DNA from: Bacillota bacterium
GTDB lineage: Bacteria > Bacillota_I > Bacilli_A > Erysipelotrichales > Erysipelotrichaceae
Assembly: GCA_030526175.1 (NCBI GenBank)
Contig: JAUNDJ010000011.1
Location: forward strand, 1-40,345
Reading direction: 5' to 3'
Length of the DNA stretch: 40,345 bases
In this document: positions 16,734 to 25,547 of the stretch, one piece after another
Layout: each line of letters opens with the position of its first letter
How positions within the stretch are numbered: position 1 is the stretch's first letter
Made by a program: the position numbers and the translations under genes
Notes under the pieces: model-generated
The model's database searches: none
What the model was told of the DNA's origin: nothing
Seen by the model: only the letters and a program-made list of their open reading frames with translations

Positions 16734-18155
16734 ATGATTCATAAGACATTAAAACCATTCCCAAAAGATTTCTTTTGGGGAGCAAGTACTTCTGCGTATC
16801 AAGTAGAAGGAGCCAATTTAGAAGATGGAAAAGGACCATCTTGCCAAGACGTAAAAGAATTACCTCCTGGAACAGCGGACTTAAAAACTTGTGCCGATCA
16901 CTATCACCACTATAAAGAAGACGTGGCTTTAATGGCAGAAATGGGATTCAAATCGTATCGTTTCTCAATCGCATGGACACGTATCCTTCCACAAGGAACA
17001 GGAGAAGTGAATCCAAAAGGAATTGAATTCTACAACAATTTAATTGATGAAATTAAAAAATATGGAATGGAACCAATCGTTACAATGTTCCACTTTGATA
17101 TGCCAGCCGCTTTAGACGAAAGAGGATCTTGGGGAAATCGTGAATCGGTAGATTGGTTTGTGAATTTCGCAAAAATCATGTTCGAAAACTTTGGAGACCG
17201 CGTAAAATACTGGTTAACAATTAATGAACAAAATATGTTGACTTTAGTAGGACCAATCATTGGAACATTACACTTACCAGAAAACTGTGAAAATCCAATG
17301 AGAGAAATCTACCAACAAAACCACCATATGTTACTAGCGCAAGCCAAAGCTATGGTGTTATGTCACGAAATGTTACCAGGAGCAAAAATTGGACCAGCTC
17401 CAAACATTTCCTTAATCTATCCAGCATCTTGTAAACCAGAAGATATCACAGCGGCACAAAACTTCAATGCGATGCGAAACTGGTTATATCTAGATATGGC
17501 CGTTTATGGAGTCTATAACAACTTAGTATGGTCATACTTAGAAGAACACGATGCAACTCCAGAAATCCAAGAAGGCGATATGGATATTATGAAAGCTGCA
17601 CACCCAGACTTTATCGGATTCAATTACTACAACACAAAAACGGTAGAATATAGCGATGGAAGCGAAGTAAAACCAGAATTAGGTGATCAACAAAGTTTGT
17701 CATCGTTCCCAGGATTCTCAAAAGGAGCAAAAAATCCAAACTTACCAAGAACAGAATTTAACTGGGAAATTGACCCAATCGGATTTAGAAATACGATTCG
17801 TGAAATGTATTCTCGTTATCGTTTGCCAATGTTAGTTACAGAAAATGGACTTGGAGCATACGATACATTAACAGAAGATGGAAAAATTCACGATACATAT
17901 CGTATTAAATACTATCAAGATCACATCATTCAAATCCAAGAAGCCATTACAGATGGATGTGAAATGTTAGGATACAACCCATGGTCAGCTATCGACTTAG
18001 TATCAACACACGAAGGAATCCGTAAACGTTATGGATTTATCTATGTAGACACTACGGATGAAGAAGTAGGATCATTAAAACGTTATCGCAAAGATTCATT
18101 CTTCTGGTATAAAAAAGTTATCGCTTCTAACGGATCTGACTTATCCGATCTATAA
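16734..18155 (+). CDS. 6-phospho-beta-glucosidase, GH1 (copy 2)
   Basis: A tandem paralogue of the preceding gene, 473 residues, starting 18 bases after its stop behind AAGGAGA. The catalytic residues are the same: Glu165 (acid/base), Glu370 (nucleophile), and the phosphate ligands Ser424, Lys431 and Tyr433. The protein matches copy 1 throughout residues 1-261 and from about 341 to the end. In between it differs at many positions and has a net two-residue insertion (ASDGTEVAGGDQQS in copy 1 against YSDGSEVKPELGDQQS here). This is where GH1 enzymes have variable loops around the aglycone side of the active site, so the two copies may prefer different aglycones. It is probably co-transcribed with copy 1 and ends at a strong terminator. 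Confidence 0.9.
   Translation: MIHKTLKPFPKDFFWGASTSAYQVEGANLEDGKGPSCQDVKELPPGTADLKTCADHYHHYKEDVALMAEMGFKSYRFSIAWTRILPQGTGEVNPKGIEFYNNLIDEIKKYGMEPIVTMFHFDMPAALDERGSWGNRESVDWFVNFAKIMFENFGDRVKYWLTINEQNMLTLVGPIIGTLHLPENCENPMREIYQQNHHMLLAQAKAMVLCHEMLPGAKIGPAPNISLIYPASCKPEDITAAQNFNAMRNWLYLDMAVYGVYNNLVWSYLEEHDATPEIQEGDMDIMKAAHPDFIGFNYYNTKTVEYSDGSEVKPELGDQQSLSSFPGFSKGAKNPNLPRTEFNWEIDPIGFRNTIREMYSRYRLPMLVTENGLGAYDTLTEDGKIHDTYRIKYYQDHIIQIQEAITDGCEMLGYNPWSAIDLVSTHEGIRKRYGFIYVDTTDEEVGSLKRYRKDSFFWYKKVIASNGSDLSDL
16758..17509 (+). repeat. Direct repeat block A, unit 2
   Basis: The second copy of the 752-base identical block (see 15324-16075), offset by 1434 bases. Confidence 0.85.
17826..18088 (+). repeat. 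Direct repeat block B, unit 2
   Basis: The second copy of the 263-base identical block (see 16386-16648). The offset is 1440 bases, because the divergent centre is 6 bases longer in this gene. Confidence 0.85.
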
Positions 18156-18162
18156 GAAATCA

Positions 18163-18193
18163 GAAAGATGCTGAGGAATCGGCATCTTTTTTT
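18163..18193 (+). terminator. Terminator of the GH1 operon
   Basis: An 8-base stem AAAGATGC / GCATCTTT with a 10-base loop and a T-tract, ending where the extended -10 of the next gene begins. Confidence 0.9.
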
Positions 18194-18201
18194 GGTATAA
18201 T
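18193..18201 (+). promoter_or_regulatory. Extended -10 promoter of the phosphohexomutase gene
   Basis: TGGTATAAT, a perfect extended -10 (TGnTATAAT), starts in the T-tract of the preceding terminator. The expected -35 position falls in the terminator loop and does not match. The leader is about 20 bases. Confidence 0.65.
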
Positions 18202-18227
18202 ACTTTTTGAAAGAAGGAAAAAAGAAA

Positions 18228-19712
18228 ATGAACTATAAACATCTACAAAATGGAAGCGATATAAGAGGAATCGCTCTAGAAGGCGTTCCAGGAGAAAATG
18301 TCAATTTGACAAAAGAAGCGGTATACGATTTTGCTCGTGGTTTTGTGAAATATTTACGAGATAAAACAAAAAAAGAAGAAATCACAATTTCTGTAGGACA
18401 CGATTCTCGTTTATCCGCAAGTATGTTGAAGCAATCTATCATTGATGGATTATTGTTCGACGGAGCAAATGTATTAGATTGTGGATTAGCTAGTACACCA
18501 GCAATGTTTATGTCCACAGTATATGAAGAATTTAAATGTGATGGAGCCATTATGATTACAGCCAGTCACTTACCTTTTAACCGAAATGGTATGAAATTCT
18601 TTGACCAAGACGGAGGATTAAACAAAGAAGATATTGCAGCAATTATTAAAAATGCAGAAGAACAAAACTTCTCTCATATCTCAGGAGCAAGCTGTACAAA
18701 AGCAGATTTAATGGATGTATACGCAAACAATCTTCAAAACATCATTAAAGAAAAAGTGAATGCACCAGAATACGATCTCCCATTAAAAGGATTACACGTA
18801 GTCATCGATGCAGGAAATGGAGCTGGTGGTTTCTACGCAACAAAAGTATTAGAACCATTAGGAGCCAATATTGAAGGATCTCAATTCTTAGATCCAGATG
18901 GAAACTTTCCAAACCACATTCCAAATCCAGAAGATAAACAAGCTATGGCATCCATTTGTGAAGCCGTAAAAAATAGTAAAGCCGATTTAGGAATTATTTT
19001 TGACACAGACGTTGACCGTTCAAGTGCAGTAGATCACTTAGGAAATCCGATTTCAAGAAATGCGATTGTCGCATTAGCTGCAATCTTAGCTAACAATATT
19101 CATGAAGGAACAACAGTTGTAACCGATTCTGTTACAAGTGATGAGTTAGCCGATTTCTTAAAGAAGCACGGAATTGGGCACCACCGTTTTAAACGAGGAT
19201 ATAAAAATGTAATTAACGAAGGAATTCGTTTAAATAACGAAGGTATCGATTGTCAATTAGCGATTGAAACAAGTGGACATGCGGCATTTAAAGAAAACTA
19301 TTTCTTAGATGATGGTGCATATTTAGCTACATTAATCGTGGTTGAAGCCGCAAAAGGAAAAGTAGCCGACTTAATTTCAGACTTAGAATATCCTTTGGAA
19401 GAAAAAGAATTACGCTTTAAAATTACAGAAGAAGATTTCCAAAAAGTTGGAGACGAATTATTAGAAGATTTAAAAGCGTATGTTGCTTCAAAAGAAAATA
19501 TGAAGCCTGCTGATACAAACTATGAAGGATATCGTGTTTGTTTCGAACACGGATGGTTCTTAGTACGAAAATCACTTCACGATCCAATTATTCCTTGTAA
19601 TATTGAATCGAAAAAAGAAGGTGGATGTAAAGAAATTGCGAAAGAATTATACGATTTCTTAAAAGACAGAACAGGGCTTGATTTAAGTGTATTAACATCA
19701 TATTTAGACTAA
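18228..19712 (+). CDS. Phosphohexomutase (phosphoglucomutase/phosphomannomutase family)
   Basis: An alpha-D-phosphohexomutase that interconverts sugar 6- and 1-phosphates. The ATG at 18228 is chosen (AGAAGGA 12 bases upstream), giving 494 residues. Domain 1 has the GHDSRLS segment (residues 57-63) and the phosphoserine loop TASHLPFNRNG with Ser113 as catalytic serine. The metal loop FDTDVDRS lies around residue 258. The sugar-binding loop ETSGHAAFKENYF is present, and the C-terminal phosphate-binding domain is complete. Placement between two 6-phospho-beta-glucosidases, which yield glucose-6-phosphate, and a sugar nucleotidyltransferase suggests glucose-6-phosphate to glucose-1-phosphate as the main reaction. 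Mannose or glucosamine phosphates cannot be excluded from sequence. Confidence 0.88.
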   Translation: MNYKHLQNGSDIRGIALEGVPGENVNLTKEAVYDFARGFVKYLRDKTKKEEITISVGHDSRLSASMLKQSIIDGLLFDGANVLDCGLASTPAMFMSTVYEEFKCDGAIMITASHLPFNRNGMKFFDQDGGLNKEDIAAIIKNAEEQNFSHISGASCTKADLMDVYANNLQNIIKEKVNAPEYDLPLKGLHVVIDAGNGAGGFYATKVLEPLGANIEGSQFLDPDGNFPNHIPNPEDKQAMASICEAVKNSKADLGIIFDTDVDRSSAVDHLGNPISRNAIVALAAILANNIHEGTTVVTDSVTSDELADFLKKHGIGHHRFKRGYKNVINEGIRLNNEGIDCQLAIETSGHAAFKENYFLDDGAYLATLIVVEAAKGKVADLISDLEYPLEEKELRFKITEEDFQKVGDELLEDLKAYVASKENMKPADTNYEGYRVCFEHGWFLVRKSLHDPIIPCNIESKKEGGCKEIAKELYDFLKDRTGLDLSVLTSYLD

Positions 19713-19726
19713 TTGCTTGTATTCCC

Positions 19727-19755
19727 TTGTCATAAAGAAAAAAATAAGGTAACAT
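19727..19755 (+). promoter_or_regulatory. Promoter of the nucleotidyltransferase gene
   Basis: TTGTCA (19727-19732) and TAACAT (19750-19755), with a 17-base spacer. It lies 15 bases after the mutase stop; I see no terminator between the genes, so read-through may add to its expression. Confidence 0.55.
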
Positions 19756-19788
19756 AGTCAAACACAATAATTGTTTAGGAGAATAAAT

Positions 19789-20703
19789 ATGAATACAACA
19801 TTAGTCATTATGGCAGCTGGAATTGGTTCTCGTTTTGGAACTGGTATCAAGCAATTGGCTAAAATGGGAGAAGGAAATGAAATTATCATGGACTATTCTA
19901 TTTTTGATGCCAAAGAAGCCGGTTTTAATAAAGTCGTTTTCATTATCCGAAAAGATATTGAAAAAGAATTTAAAGAAGTGATTGGTAACCGAATAGAGAA
20001 ACATATTACTTGTGAATATGTATTCCAAGATTTACATGATATTCCAGAAGGATTTAGTGTACCAGAAAATCGTACAAAACCATGGGGAACAGGACAAGCT
20101 GTTCTTTGTACAAAAGGAATTGTAAAGGAACCATTTGTCGTCATTAATGCAGATGATTATTATGGAAAAGAAGCATTTCAAAAATTACACGATTTTTTAG
20201 TCAACAATCAAGAAGGAAAAGATATCCACAAATTAGCTATGGCAGGATTTGTTCTAAAAAATACATTGAGCGAAAATGGAACAGTTACACGTGGAATTTG
20301 TGTAGAAAATGCAGAACGCAAATTAGAAGAAGTTTTAGAAACAAGAAACATCGAATATAAAGATGGGGTTGTATCTGGAACGTATCGAGGAGATCCAAGA
20401 ACATTGGATTTAGAAAACTTATGCTCAATGAATATGTGGGCTGCTTATCCAGAATTTTTAGATTCATTAGAAAAAGGATTTACAGAATTCTTTGAAACTT
20501 GTCCAACTTTAGAAACAAAAGAATTCTTATTACCATCCTTTATTAATCGTAAAGTTCATGAAGGGGAAGTTGAAGTATCTGTATTAAAAACAAACGATAA
20601 ATGGATTGGTGTAACATATAGAGAAGATATGCCTTTAGCACAAGCAAAATTTAAAGAATTAATTGAGCAAGGTGTATATTCAAGTAATTTATGGAATGAT
20701 TAA
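19789..20703 (+). CDS. Sugar nucleotidyltransferase-like protein
   Basis: A 304-residue protein with the nucleotidyltransferase-A fold expected to transfer a nucleotidyl group to a sugar phosphate. The ATG at 19789 follows TTAGGAG. The N-terminal nucleotide-binding motif is VIMAAGIGSRFG (residues 6-17). The metal-binding acidic site is INADDYYG near residues 119-126, after a PWGTGQAVL substrate-loop segment. Residues about 220-235 read NMWAAYPEFLDSLEKG, as in NDP-sugar pyrophosphorylases. No hexapeptide-repeat acetyltransferase domain follows. With the adjacent phosphohexomutase it could convert glucose-1-phosphate to an NDP-glucose, but the actual sugar is unknown. It ends in a strong hairpin. 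Confidence 0.78.
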   Translation: MNTTLVIMAAGIGSRFGTGIKQLAKMGEGNEIIMDYSIFDAKEAGFNKVVFIIRKDIEKEFKEVIGNRIEKHITCEYVFQDLHDIPEGFSVPENRTKPWGTGQAVLCTKGIVKEPFVVINADDYYGKEAFQKLHDFLVNNQEGKDIHKLAMAGFVLKNTLSENGTVTRGICVENAERKLEEVLETRNIEYKDGVVSGTYRGDPRTLDLENLCSMNMWAAYPEFLDSLEKGFTEFFETCPTLETKEFLLPSFINRKVHEGEVEVSVLKTNDKWIGVTYREDMPLAQAKFKELIEQGVYSSNLWND

Positions 20704-20729
20704 GAAGTATGGAAACATACTTCTTTTTT
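20704..20729 (+). terminator. Nucleotidyltransferase gene terminator
   Basis: GAAGTATG / CATACTTC with a GAAA tetraloop and six T residues, directly at the stop codon. Confidence 0.92.
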
Positions 20730-20738
20730 GTGTATAAT
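20710..20738 (+). promoter_or_regulatory. Promoter of the MATE gene overlapping the terminator
   Basis: A perfect TATAAT at 20733-20738. The 17-base-spaced -35, TGGAAA (4 of 6 matches, 20710-20715), lies in the loop of the terminator hairpin. Confidence 0.6.
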
Positions 20739-20766
20739 ACTATTTTGTCAGAAAGGGGATATTTAC

Positions 20767-22110
20767 ATGGAACAAAATAAAATGGGATATATGCCCATCA
20801 ACAAATTATTAATTAGCATGTCATTACCAATGATGATTTCGATGCTGATCCAAGCTCTATACAATATCGTCGACAGTATGTTTGTTGCCCAAATTAACGA
20901 AGATGCACTAACCGCTGTATCTTTGGCATTCCCTATGCAAAACTTAATGATTGCCGTAGCTACAGGGACAGGAGTTGGGATCAATGCATTATTGTCCAGA
21001 TCGTTAGGACAGAATCGAAAAGACAAAGCGAGTCTAGCAGCTGAAAATGGCTTATTTCTAGCCTTATTAAGCAGTATCGCATTTATTGTGATCGGATTGA
21101 CATGTTCAAAAACTTTCTTTTCTGTGCAAAGTGATAATGCACGAATTGTTGAATATGGACATCAATATTTATTAATTATTCAAGGGCTATGTTTTGGAGT
21201 ATTCTTACAAATCACTTTTGAAAGAATTCTTCAGGCAACCGGAAGAACTATTCATACTATGATTACGCAAGGAATGGGAGCTATCATCAACATCATTCTA
21301 GATCCAATCTTTATCTTTGGGTATTTTGGAATTCCAAAAATGGGTGTTGCAGGAGCCGCTATCGCAACGGTTATAGGACAAATTCTTGCGATGTCTTTGG
21401 CATGTTTTTTCAATCTAAAATTTAATCACGATGTGGAATTGTCTTTAAAAGGATTCAAACCCAATGGAAGTATTATTGGACAAATTTATCGTGTAGGTTT
21501 CCCAAGTATCATCATGGCGTCTATTGGTTCGATTATGACCTTTGGAATGAATCAAATCTTATTAGCGTTCCAAAGTACAGCTGCGGCTTTTTTTGGAGTA
21601 TATATGAAACTTCAAAGTTTTGTACTAATGCCAGTCTTTGGATTAAACAATGGTTTGGTACCAATTATTTCATTCAATTATGGAGCAGCAAATCAAGAAC
21701 GAATCTTAGAAACAATCAAAATGGGAGTCATTTATGCCATGAGTATGATGGGAGTTGGATTGATTCTTTTCGAGTTCTTCCCGATACCATTATTAAAAAT
21801 ATTTAACGCGAGTGAAACAATGATTCAAATTGGTGTACCAGGATTAAGAATTATTGCGAGTCACTTTGTTTTTGCAGGATTATGTATCGTATTAGGAACA
21901 ACATTCCAAGCTTTAAATCGAAGCGTATATTCTTTAATCAATTCAGTTTGCCGACAATTGGTTGTGCTATTACCAGTGGCATATGTTTTATCGTTGACAC
22001 ATAACCTAGATTTAGTTTGGCTGTCTTTCCCAATTGCGGAAGTTTCATCCCTTGTACTAAGTTTAATCTTCTTTAAGAAAATCTATCACGATCAAATAAA
22101 AAAATTATAA
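20767..22110 (+). CDS. MATE family efflux transporter
   Basis: A multidrug and toxic compound extrusion antiporter, 447 residues and twelve predicted membrane helices. The ATG at 20767 lies downstream of AAAGGGG; an upstream in-frame ATG has no ribosome binding site. The first half contains MPINKLLISMSLPMMISMLIQALYN followed by VDSMFVAQINEDALTAVSLAFP, the hallmark of the family, and the TGTGVGINALLSRSLGQ loop. The second half repeats this layout from about residue 235. Substrate unknown; drugs or cationic dyes exported with Na+ or H+ are usual. The gene is monocistronic and converges on recD2 at a shared terminator. Confidence 0.92.
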   Translation: MEQNKMGYMPINKLLISMSLPMMISMLIQALYNIVDSMFVAQINEDALTAVSLAFPMQNLMIAVATGTGVGINALLSRSLGQNRKDKASLAAENGLFLALLSSIAFIVIGLTCSKTFFSVQSDNARIVEYGHQYLLIIQGLCFGVFLQITFERILQATGRTIHTMITQGMGAIINIILDPIFIFGYFGIPKMGVAGAAIATVIGQILAMSLACFFNLKFNHDVELSLKGFKPNGSIIGQIYRVGFPSIIMASIGSIMTFGMNQILLAFQSTAAAFFGVYMKLQSFVLMPVFGLNNGLVPIISFNYGAANQERILETIKMGVIYAMSMMGVGLILFEFFPIPLLKIFNASETMIQIGVPGLRIIASHFVFAGLCIVLGTTFQALNRSVYSLINSVCRQLVVLLPVAYVLSLTHNLDLVWLSFPIAEVSSLVLSLIFFKKIYHDQIKKL

Positions 22111-22118
22111 AAGAAAAA

Positions 22119-22152
22119 AGAGGTTGATTAGAACAATTCAAAATCAACCTCT
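22119..22152. terminator. Bidirectional terminator between the MATE gene and recD2
   Basis: A perfect 11-base stem AGAGGTTGATT (22119-22129) / AATCAACCTCT (22142-22152). It has a T-rich tail on the plus side (AAATTTTTTT) and TTTTTTCTTTT on the minus side. The right arm lies within the last codons of recD2 and its stop codon lies at the foot of the stem. Confidence 0.92.
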
Positions 22153-24269
22153 AAATTTTTTTCTTTACGCTTTTGTATGCATTCCTGCAAAGACGTTTGT
22201 CGAACATGTGTTTGTTTCAAACGAATAGAAGACTCAAAAACTTGACGATTCCCAATAATATACAGTTCTTTTTTTGCTCGAGAAATTGCGGTGTACAATA
22301 AACGTTTATTCATCATTCCTCTTGCTTGTGGATCTATCACAACTATAACGTTGTCATATTCACTTCCTTGAGACTTATGCACACTAATACAATAAGCGTG
22401 TGTCAAATAGTAAAGAATATCCGTATTAAAGTCAACAATATTGCTTCCAAAATTGACACTGACCAAATATTCTTTTCCTTTAATTTCCAAATCCACAATA
22501 GTACCAATATCTCCGTTATACACATCGTTATCTGGCATATTCTTTAGGAGCATAACTTTGTCATGAAGACGGAATGTTGTTGTACCAACTTTTAAATCTT
22601 TTCTTCCTTTGATTGAAGGATTGTAGATATTCTGTAATGTATTATTGATGATATCAATACCAGCGGCTCCTTTGTACATAGGAGCAAGAATTTGTAAGTC
22701 CTTATCCGAATATCTCATCGCAAGAGAAATAATCTCATCAAGACTTTGTTGCGTACTCGTTTCAATGAAGTGGACTCCATCTTCGTATATACACGTTTTT
22801 TCTTCACGAATTTGCTGGGCCAAAGAAACAATGCCTGATCCATTCGATTGTCTAAAAATAGTATTTAGATGAATATGAGGAAAAATCTCACTTTGAATTA
22901 AATCGATAAAGACTTTTCCAGGTCCCACACTTTCCAATTGGTCTTCATCTCCAATCAAAAGAATACGACAATATTTGGGAAGCCCTAAGAGCAAGTGGGC
23001 AAATAAATGCGTATCGACCATACTAAATTCATCCACAATTAAGAACTCACAATCCAAAGGTTCATTTTCATCCACTCCAAAAGAATTGTCATCCAGATTC
23101 CACTTGAGCAAAGAATGAATCGTTTTACTATCATCATCTGAAAGCTGCGCTAAACGCTTACTAGCTCTTCCTGTAGGTGCGCAAAGCTGAATACGACAAT
23201 CTGGATAGATATCACGACAGATTTGGAGAATACCACGAACAGTTGTTGTTTTTCCCGTACCAGGACCTCCATTTAAGATCATGCACGAATTGTTAAAAAA
23301 AGCGTGAATCGCCTTTTTTTGTTCTTTTCCATATTCAATCGAATTCGCAAATTCAATTCCACGAATTTTCGAGTCTAAAATATCACTGTCAATATCGTCT
23401 ACCGGAAAGATATGGTGAAAGATTTCTTGGGCAATGATTTTTTCATCATCAAATAAATTAAAAGGATAAATCCTTGTTTCTTCCATATAAATGGATTCTT
23501 GATTGGACAAACGGTTTAAGCTCTCTTTGACCAGATTGATATCAATGTTCTTGCAGCGCTCTAAAATATTTGGAAAACTAATATATGTATTACCTGTCGA
23601 CATACACAATTGACGAGTGACTTCATAAAGATAAGCATCCAATCGTCTTTCATCATTAGGTGCCATTTGTTGCATATCCGCTATTTTACAAGCACTCTTG
23701 TACCCGAAACCATATACCTCATATAGCGGCTGGAAACAATTGGACTCAATAATATCCAAAGGATTCTGATAAGTTTTTTCTAATAAAGCAATCTTCTGTG
23801 GACTCAAACCATATTTCATCAATTGAATATACGTTTCATTAAAAGACTGGAATTCTTTCATTCCTTCTTCAATCACATCGATTTTCTTTTGCGGTAAATT
23901 TTTGACTTGATATAAACAAGAGCTATCTTCCAAAATTTGTTCCAGACACGTATCACCAAGGGTGTCGAAAATATTCTGCGCGGTTTGTTTACCAATCCCA
24001 GGGAAAGCATCGCTACTTAAAAAATGAATAATCGCTTTTTCTTGTGTTGGCAAGATTTTTATAGCGCTCAAAATCTGAAATTGTTCCCCAAAACGAGGAT
24101 GTTTTACATATTCACCAGTTAAAGTATAATCTTGATCTTCCATAGGATCGACCATCATACCAGCACCTGTGAAAATATGATATGTATCTAATTGAGAAAA
24201 AGAACCAACTACATAGTGGTTCTGTTTATTCTCAAAGATGATATATTCTAATTTGGCTTTAATTTCCAT
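22128..24269 (-). CDS. recD2: RecD2-type DNA helicase
   Basis: A superfamily 1B 5'-3' helicase of the RecD2 type, acting in DNA repair without RecBC; 713 residues, normal for Firmicutes. An OB-like N-terminal domain (about 1-75) is followed by helix-hairpin-helix elements, clearest at FPGIGKQTAQNIF (89-101). Walker A GGPGTGKTT is at 334-342, and motif II IVDEFSMVD lies near 408. Motif III GDEDQLESVGPG and motif VI YTAISRAKKELYIIG near the C-terminus are all intact, as is the late HKSQGSEYDNV motif. The ATG lies 11 bases inside the end of mnmA (GGAGAAACTTCATG), so the two are probably co-transcribed and coupled. Confidence 0.95.
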   Translation of the reverse strand: MEIKAKLEYIIFENKQNHYVVGSFSQLDTYHIFTGAGMMVDPMEDQDYTLTGEYVKHPRFGEQFQILSAIKILPTQEKAIIHFLSSDAFPGIGKQTAQNIFDTLGDTCLEQILEDSSCLYQVKNLPQKKIDVIEEGMKEFQSFNETYIQLMKYGLSPQKIALLEKTYQNPLDIIESNCFQPLYEVYGFGYKSACKIADMQQMAPNDERRLDAYLYEVTRQLCMSTGNTYISFPNILERCKNIDINLVKESLNRLSNQESIYMEETRIYPFNLFDDEKIIAQEIFHHIFPVDDIDSDILDSKIRGIEFANSIEYGKEQKKAIHAFFNNSCMILNGGPGTGKTTTVRGILQICRDIYPDCRIQLCAPTGRASKRLAQLSDDDSKTIHSLLKWNLDDNSFGVDENEPLDCEFLIVDEFSMVDTHLFAHLLLGLPKYCRILLIGDEDQLESVGPGKVFIDLIQSEIFPHIHLNTIFRQSNGSGIVSLAQQIREEKTCIYEDGVHFIETSTQQSLDEIISLAMRYSDKDLQILAPMYKGAAGIDIINNTLQNIYNPSIKGRKDLKVGTTTFRLHDKVMLLKNMPDNDVYNGDIGTIVDLEIKGKEYLVSVNFGSNIVDFNTDILYYLTHAYCISVHKSQGSEYDNVIVVIDPQARGMMNKRLLYTAISRAKKELYIIGNRQVFESSIRLKQTHVRQTSLQECIQKRKEKNLEVDFELF

Positions 24270-25422
24270 GAAGTTTCTCCTGGTAAGTAGAAATGATCTT
24301 TTGATTTAAATCTTCCTTACCAATAAAGACTTCTTCAATGACACCACCGCCAATACATTTGTATCCATCATACAATACGGCTTCTTGTCCACATGTAACC
24401 GAAGCAATTTTTTGAGGATATGTTAATAATACGGTTGTATTATCCAAAATTTTCACATGTACATCTTGGTCTTTTTGACGATAACGGAATTTACAAGTGC
24501 AGTCTTCCGGAATTTCTTTTAAGTCGTTAACTAACCAGTTCATACCTTTTACAATACAGCTATCCGATAATAACCAATCGCGATTCTTATTGTGACATAC
24601 AAATAAGATATTTTTTTCCACATCTTTTCCAACCACAAACCAAGGGCCTGCTTCATGATCGATATTTAGTCCTTTTCTTTGACCAATTGTGTAATATAAG
24701 ACACCAATATGGCGAGCAATCACTTTTCCTGTATCAATATCCACAATATCTCCATCTTTACTAGGAAGATAATTACTCAAGAATTGTCTGAAGTTTCTTT
24801 CTCCAATGAAACAAATCCCGGTGCTATCTTTTTTTGTTGCAACACTTTCTAAATTCAATTCTTGGGCAATTCTACGAACTTCTGGTTTGTCCAAGTTACC
24901 TAATGGAAACATTGTCTTGGCAATCGCTTCTTTATTCACTTGGCATAAGAAATACGTTTGATCTTTATTTTGATCCTTAGCACGAGTTAAATACGTGAAT
25001 CCGTCTTCTACACTTGTTGAAGCATAGTGTCCAGTCGCTACCATATCAAAGCCTAAATCCATGGCACGTTTAAAAAAGGCATCAAATTTAATATATTTGT
25101 TACAAAGGATATCCGGGTTTGGTGTTCTTCCTTTGGCATATTCGTCTAAGAAAGTTTGAAACACATTATCCCAATATTCTTTAATATAATCGACACGTTG
25201 TAAAGGAAGTCCTAAATGTTGGGCAACGGCTAAAGCGTCTTGATAATCTTGTTCTTGTGGACAAGTATCATCAAAAATTGTAGGGTTCCCTTCAATGTCG
25301 TTATTCGCAAAACTATCCCAGTTACGCATGAAACAACAAGTTACATCGTATCCTTGTTCTTTTAATAGATAGGCAGCAACGGCACTATCCACTCCACCAC
25401 TTAATCCAACTAATACTTTCAT
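24259..25422 (-). CDS. mnmA: tRNA-specific 2-thiouridylase MnmA
   Basis: MnmA adenylates U34 of tRNA-Lys, -Glu and -Gln and inserts sulfur to form 2-thiouridine, using a persulfide relayed from a cysteine desulfurase. Length is 387 residues. The PP-loop SGGVDS is at residues 8-13. The catalytic nucleophile is Cys107 (NPDILCNKYIKF) and the persulfide cysteine is Cys204 (TGICFIGER), both present. The tRNA-binding TGHYA and IGQRKGL motifs are also present, followed by the C-terminal beta-barrel. AGGGGGT precedes the ATG. A desulfurase gene is not adjacent in the window. recD2 overlaps its 3' end by 11 bases. Confidence 0.97.
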   Translation of the reverse strand: MKVLVGLSGGVDSAVAAYLLKEQGYDVTCCFMRNWDSFANNDIEGNPTIFDDTCPQEQDYQDALAVAQHLGLPLQRVDYIKEYWDNVFQTFLDEYAKGRTPNPDILCNKYIKFDAFFKRAMDLGFDMVATGHYASTSVEDGFTYLTRAKDQNKDQTYFLCQVNKEAIAKTMFPLGNLDKPEVRRIAQELNLESVATKKDSTGICFIGERNFRQFLSNYLPSKDGDIVDIDTGKVIARHIGVLYYTIGQRKGLNIDHEAGPWFVVGKDVEKNILFVCHNKNRDWLLSDSCIVKGMNWLVNDLKEIPEDCTCKFRYRQKDQDVHVKILDNTTVLLTYPQKIASVTCGQEAVLYDGYKCIGGGVIEEVFIGKEDLNQKIISTYQEKLHGN

Positions 25423-25447
25423 CTGTATAACCCCCTAAGCATCCTAT

Positions 25448-25453
25448 ATTATA
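25448..25453 (-). promoter_or_regulatory. -10 box of the mnmA-recD2 operon
   Basis: On the minus strand TATAAT is preceded by TGTG, about 25 bases before the mnmA ATG. The -35 region is only T-rich (TTTTTT/TTTTTC), so this is a -10-led assignment. Confidence 0.5.
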
Positions 25454-25492
25454 CACAAAATTCGTATCTGAAAAAACAAGAAAAGAAAAGGC

Positions 25493-25522
25493 TTGAGTAT
25501 GAGAAGAAACAAGAAGTAAAAT
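25493..25522 (+). promoter_or_regulatory. Promoter of the histidine phosphatase gene
   Basis: TTGAGT (25493-25498) and TAAAAT (25517-25522), with an 18-base spacer. It is divergent from, and does not overlap, the mnmA promoter. Confidence 0.55.
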
Positions 25523-25547
25523 AGGAATAGAAATGTGAGGGACTGAA

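Noticed and set aside
15300-18155. The GH1 tandem as an insertion-sequence or phage-type repeat
   Set aside because: The repeat units coincide with whole genes, there are no terminal inverted repeats or transposase, and the divergence is confined to one internal segment.
19764-19774. Palindrome ACAATAATTGT between promoter and start of the nucleotidyltransferase gene
   Set aside because: It is an 11-base AT-rich palindrome that can easily occur by chance in this base composition, and no regulator is suggested.
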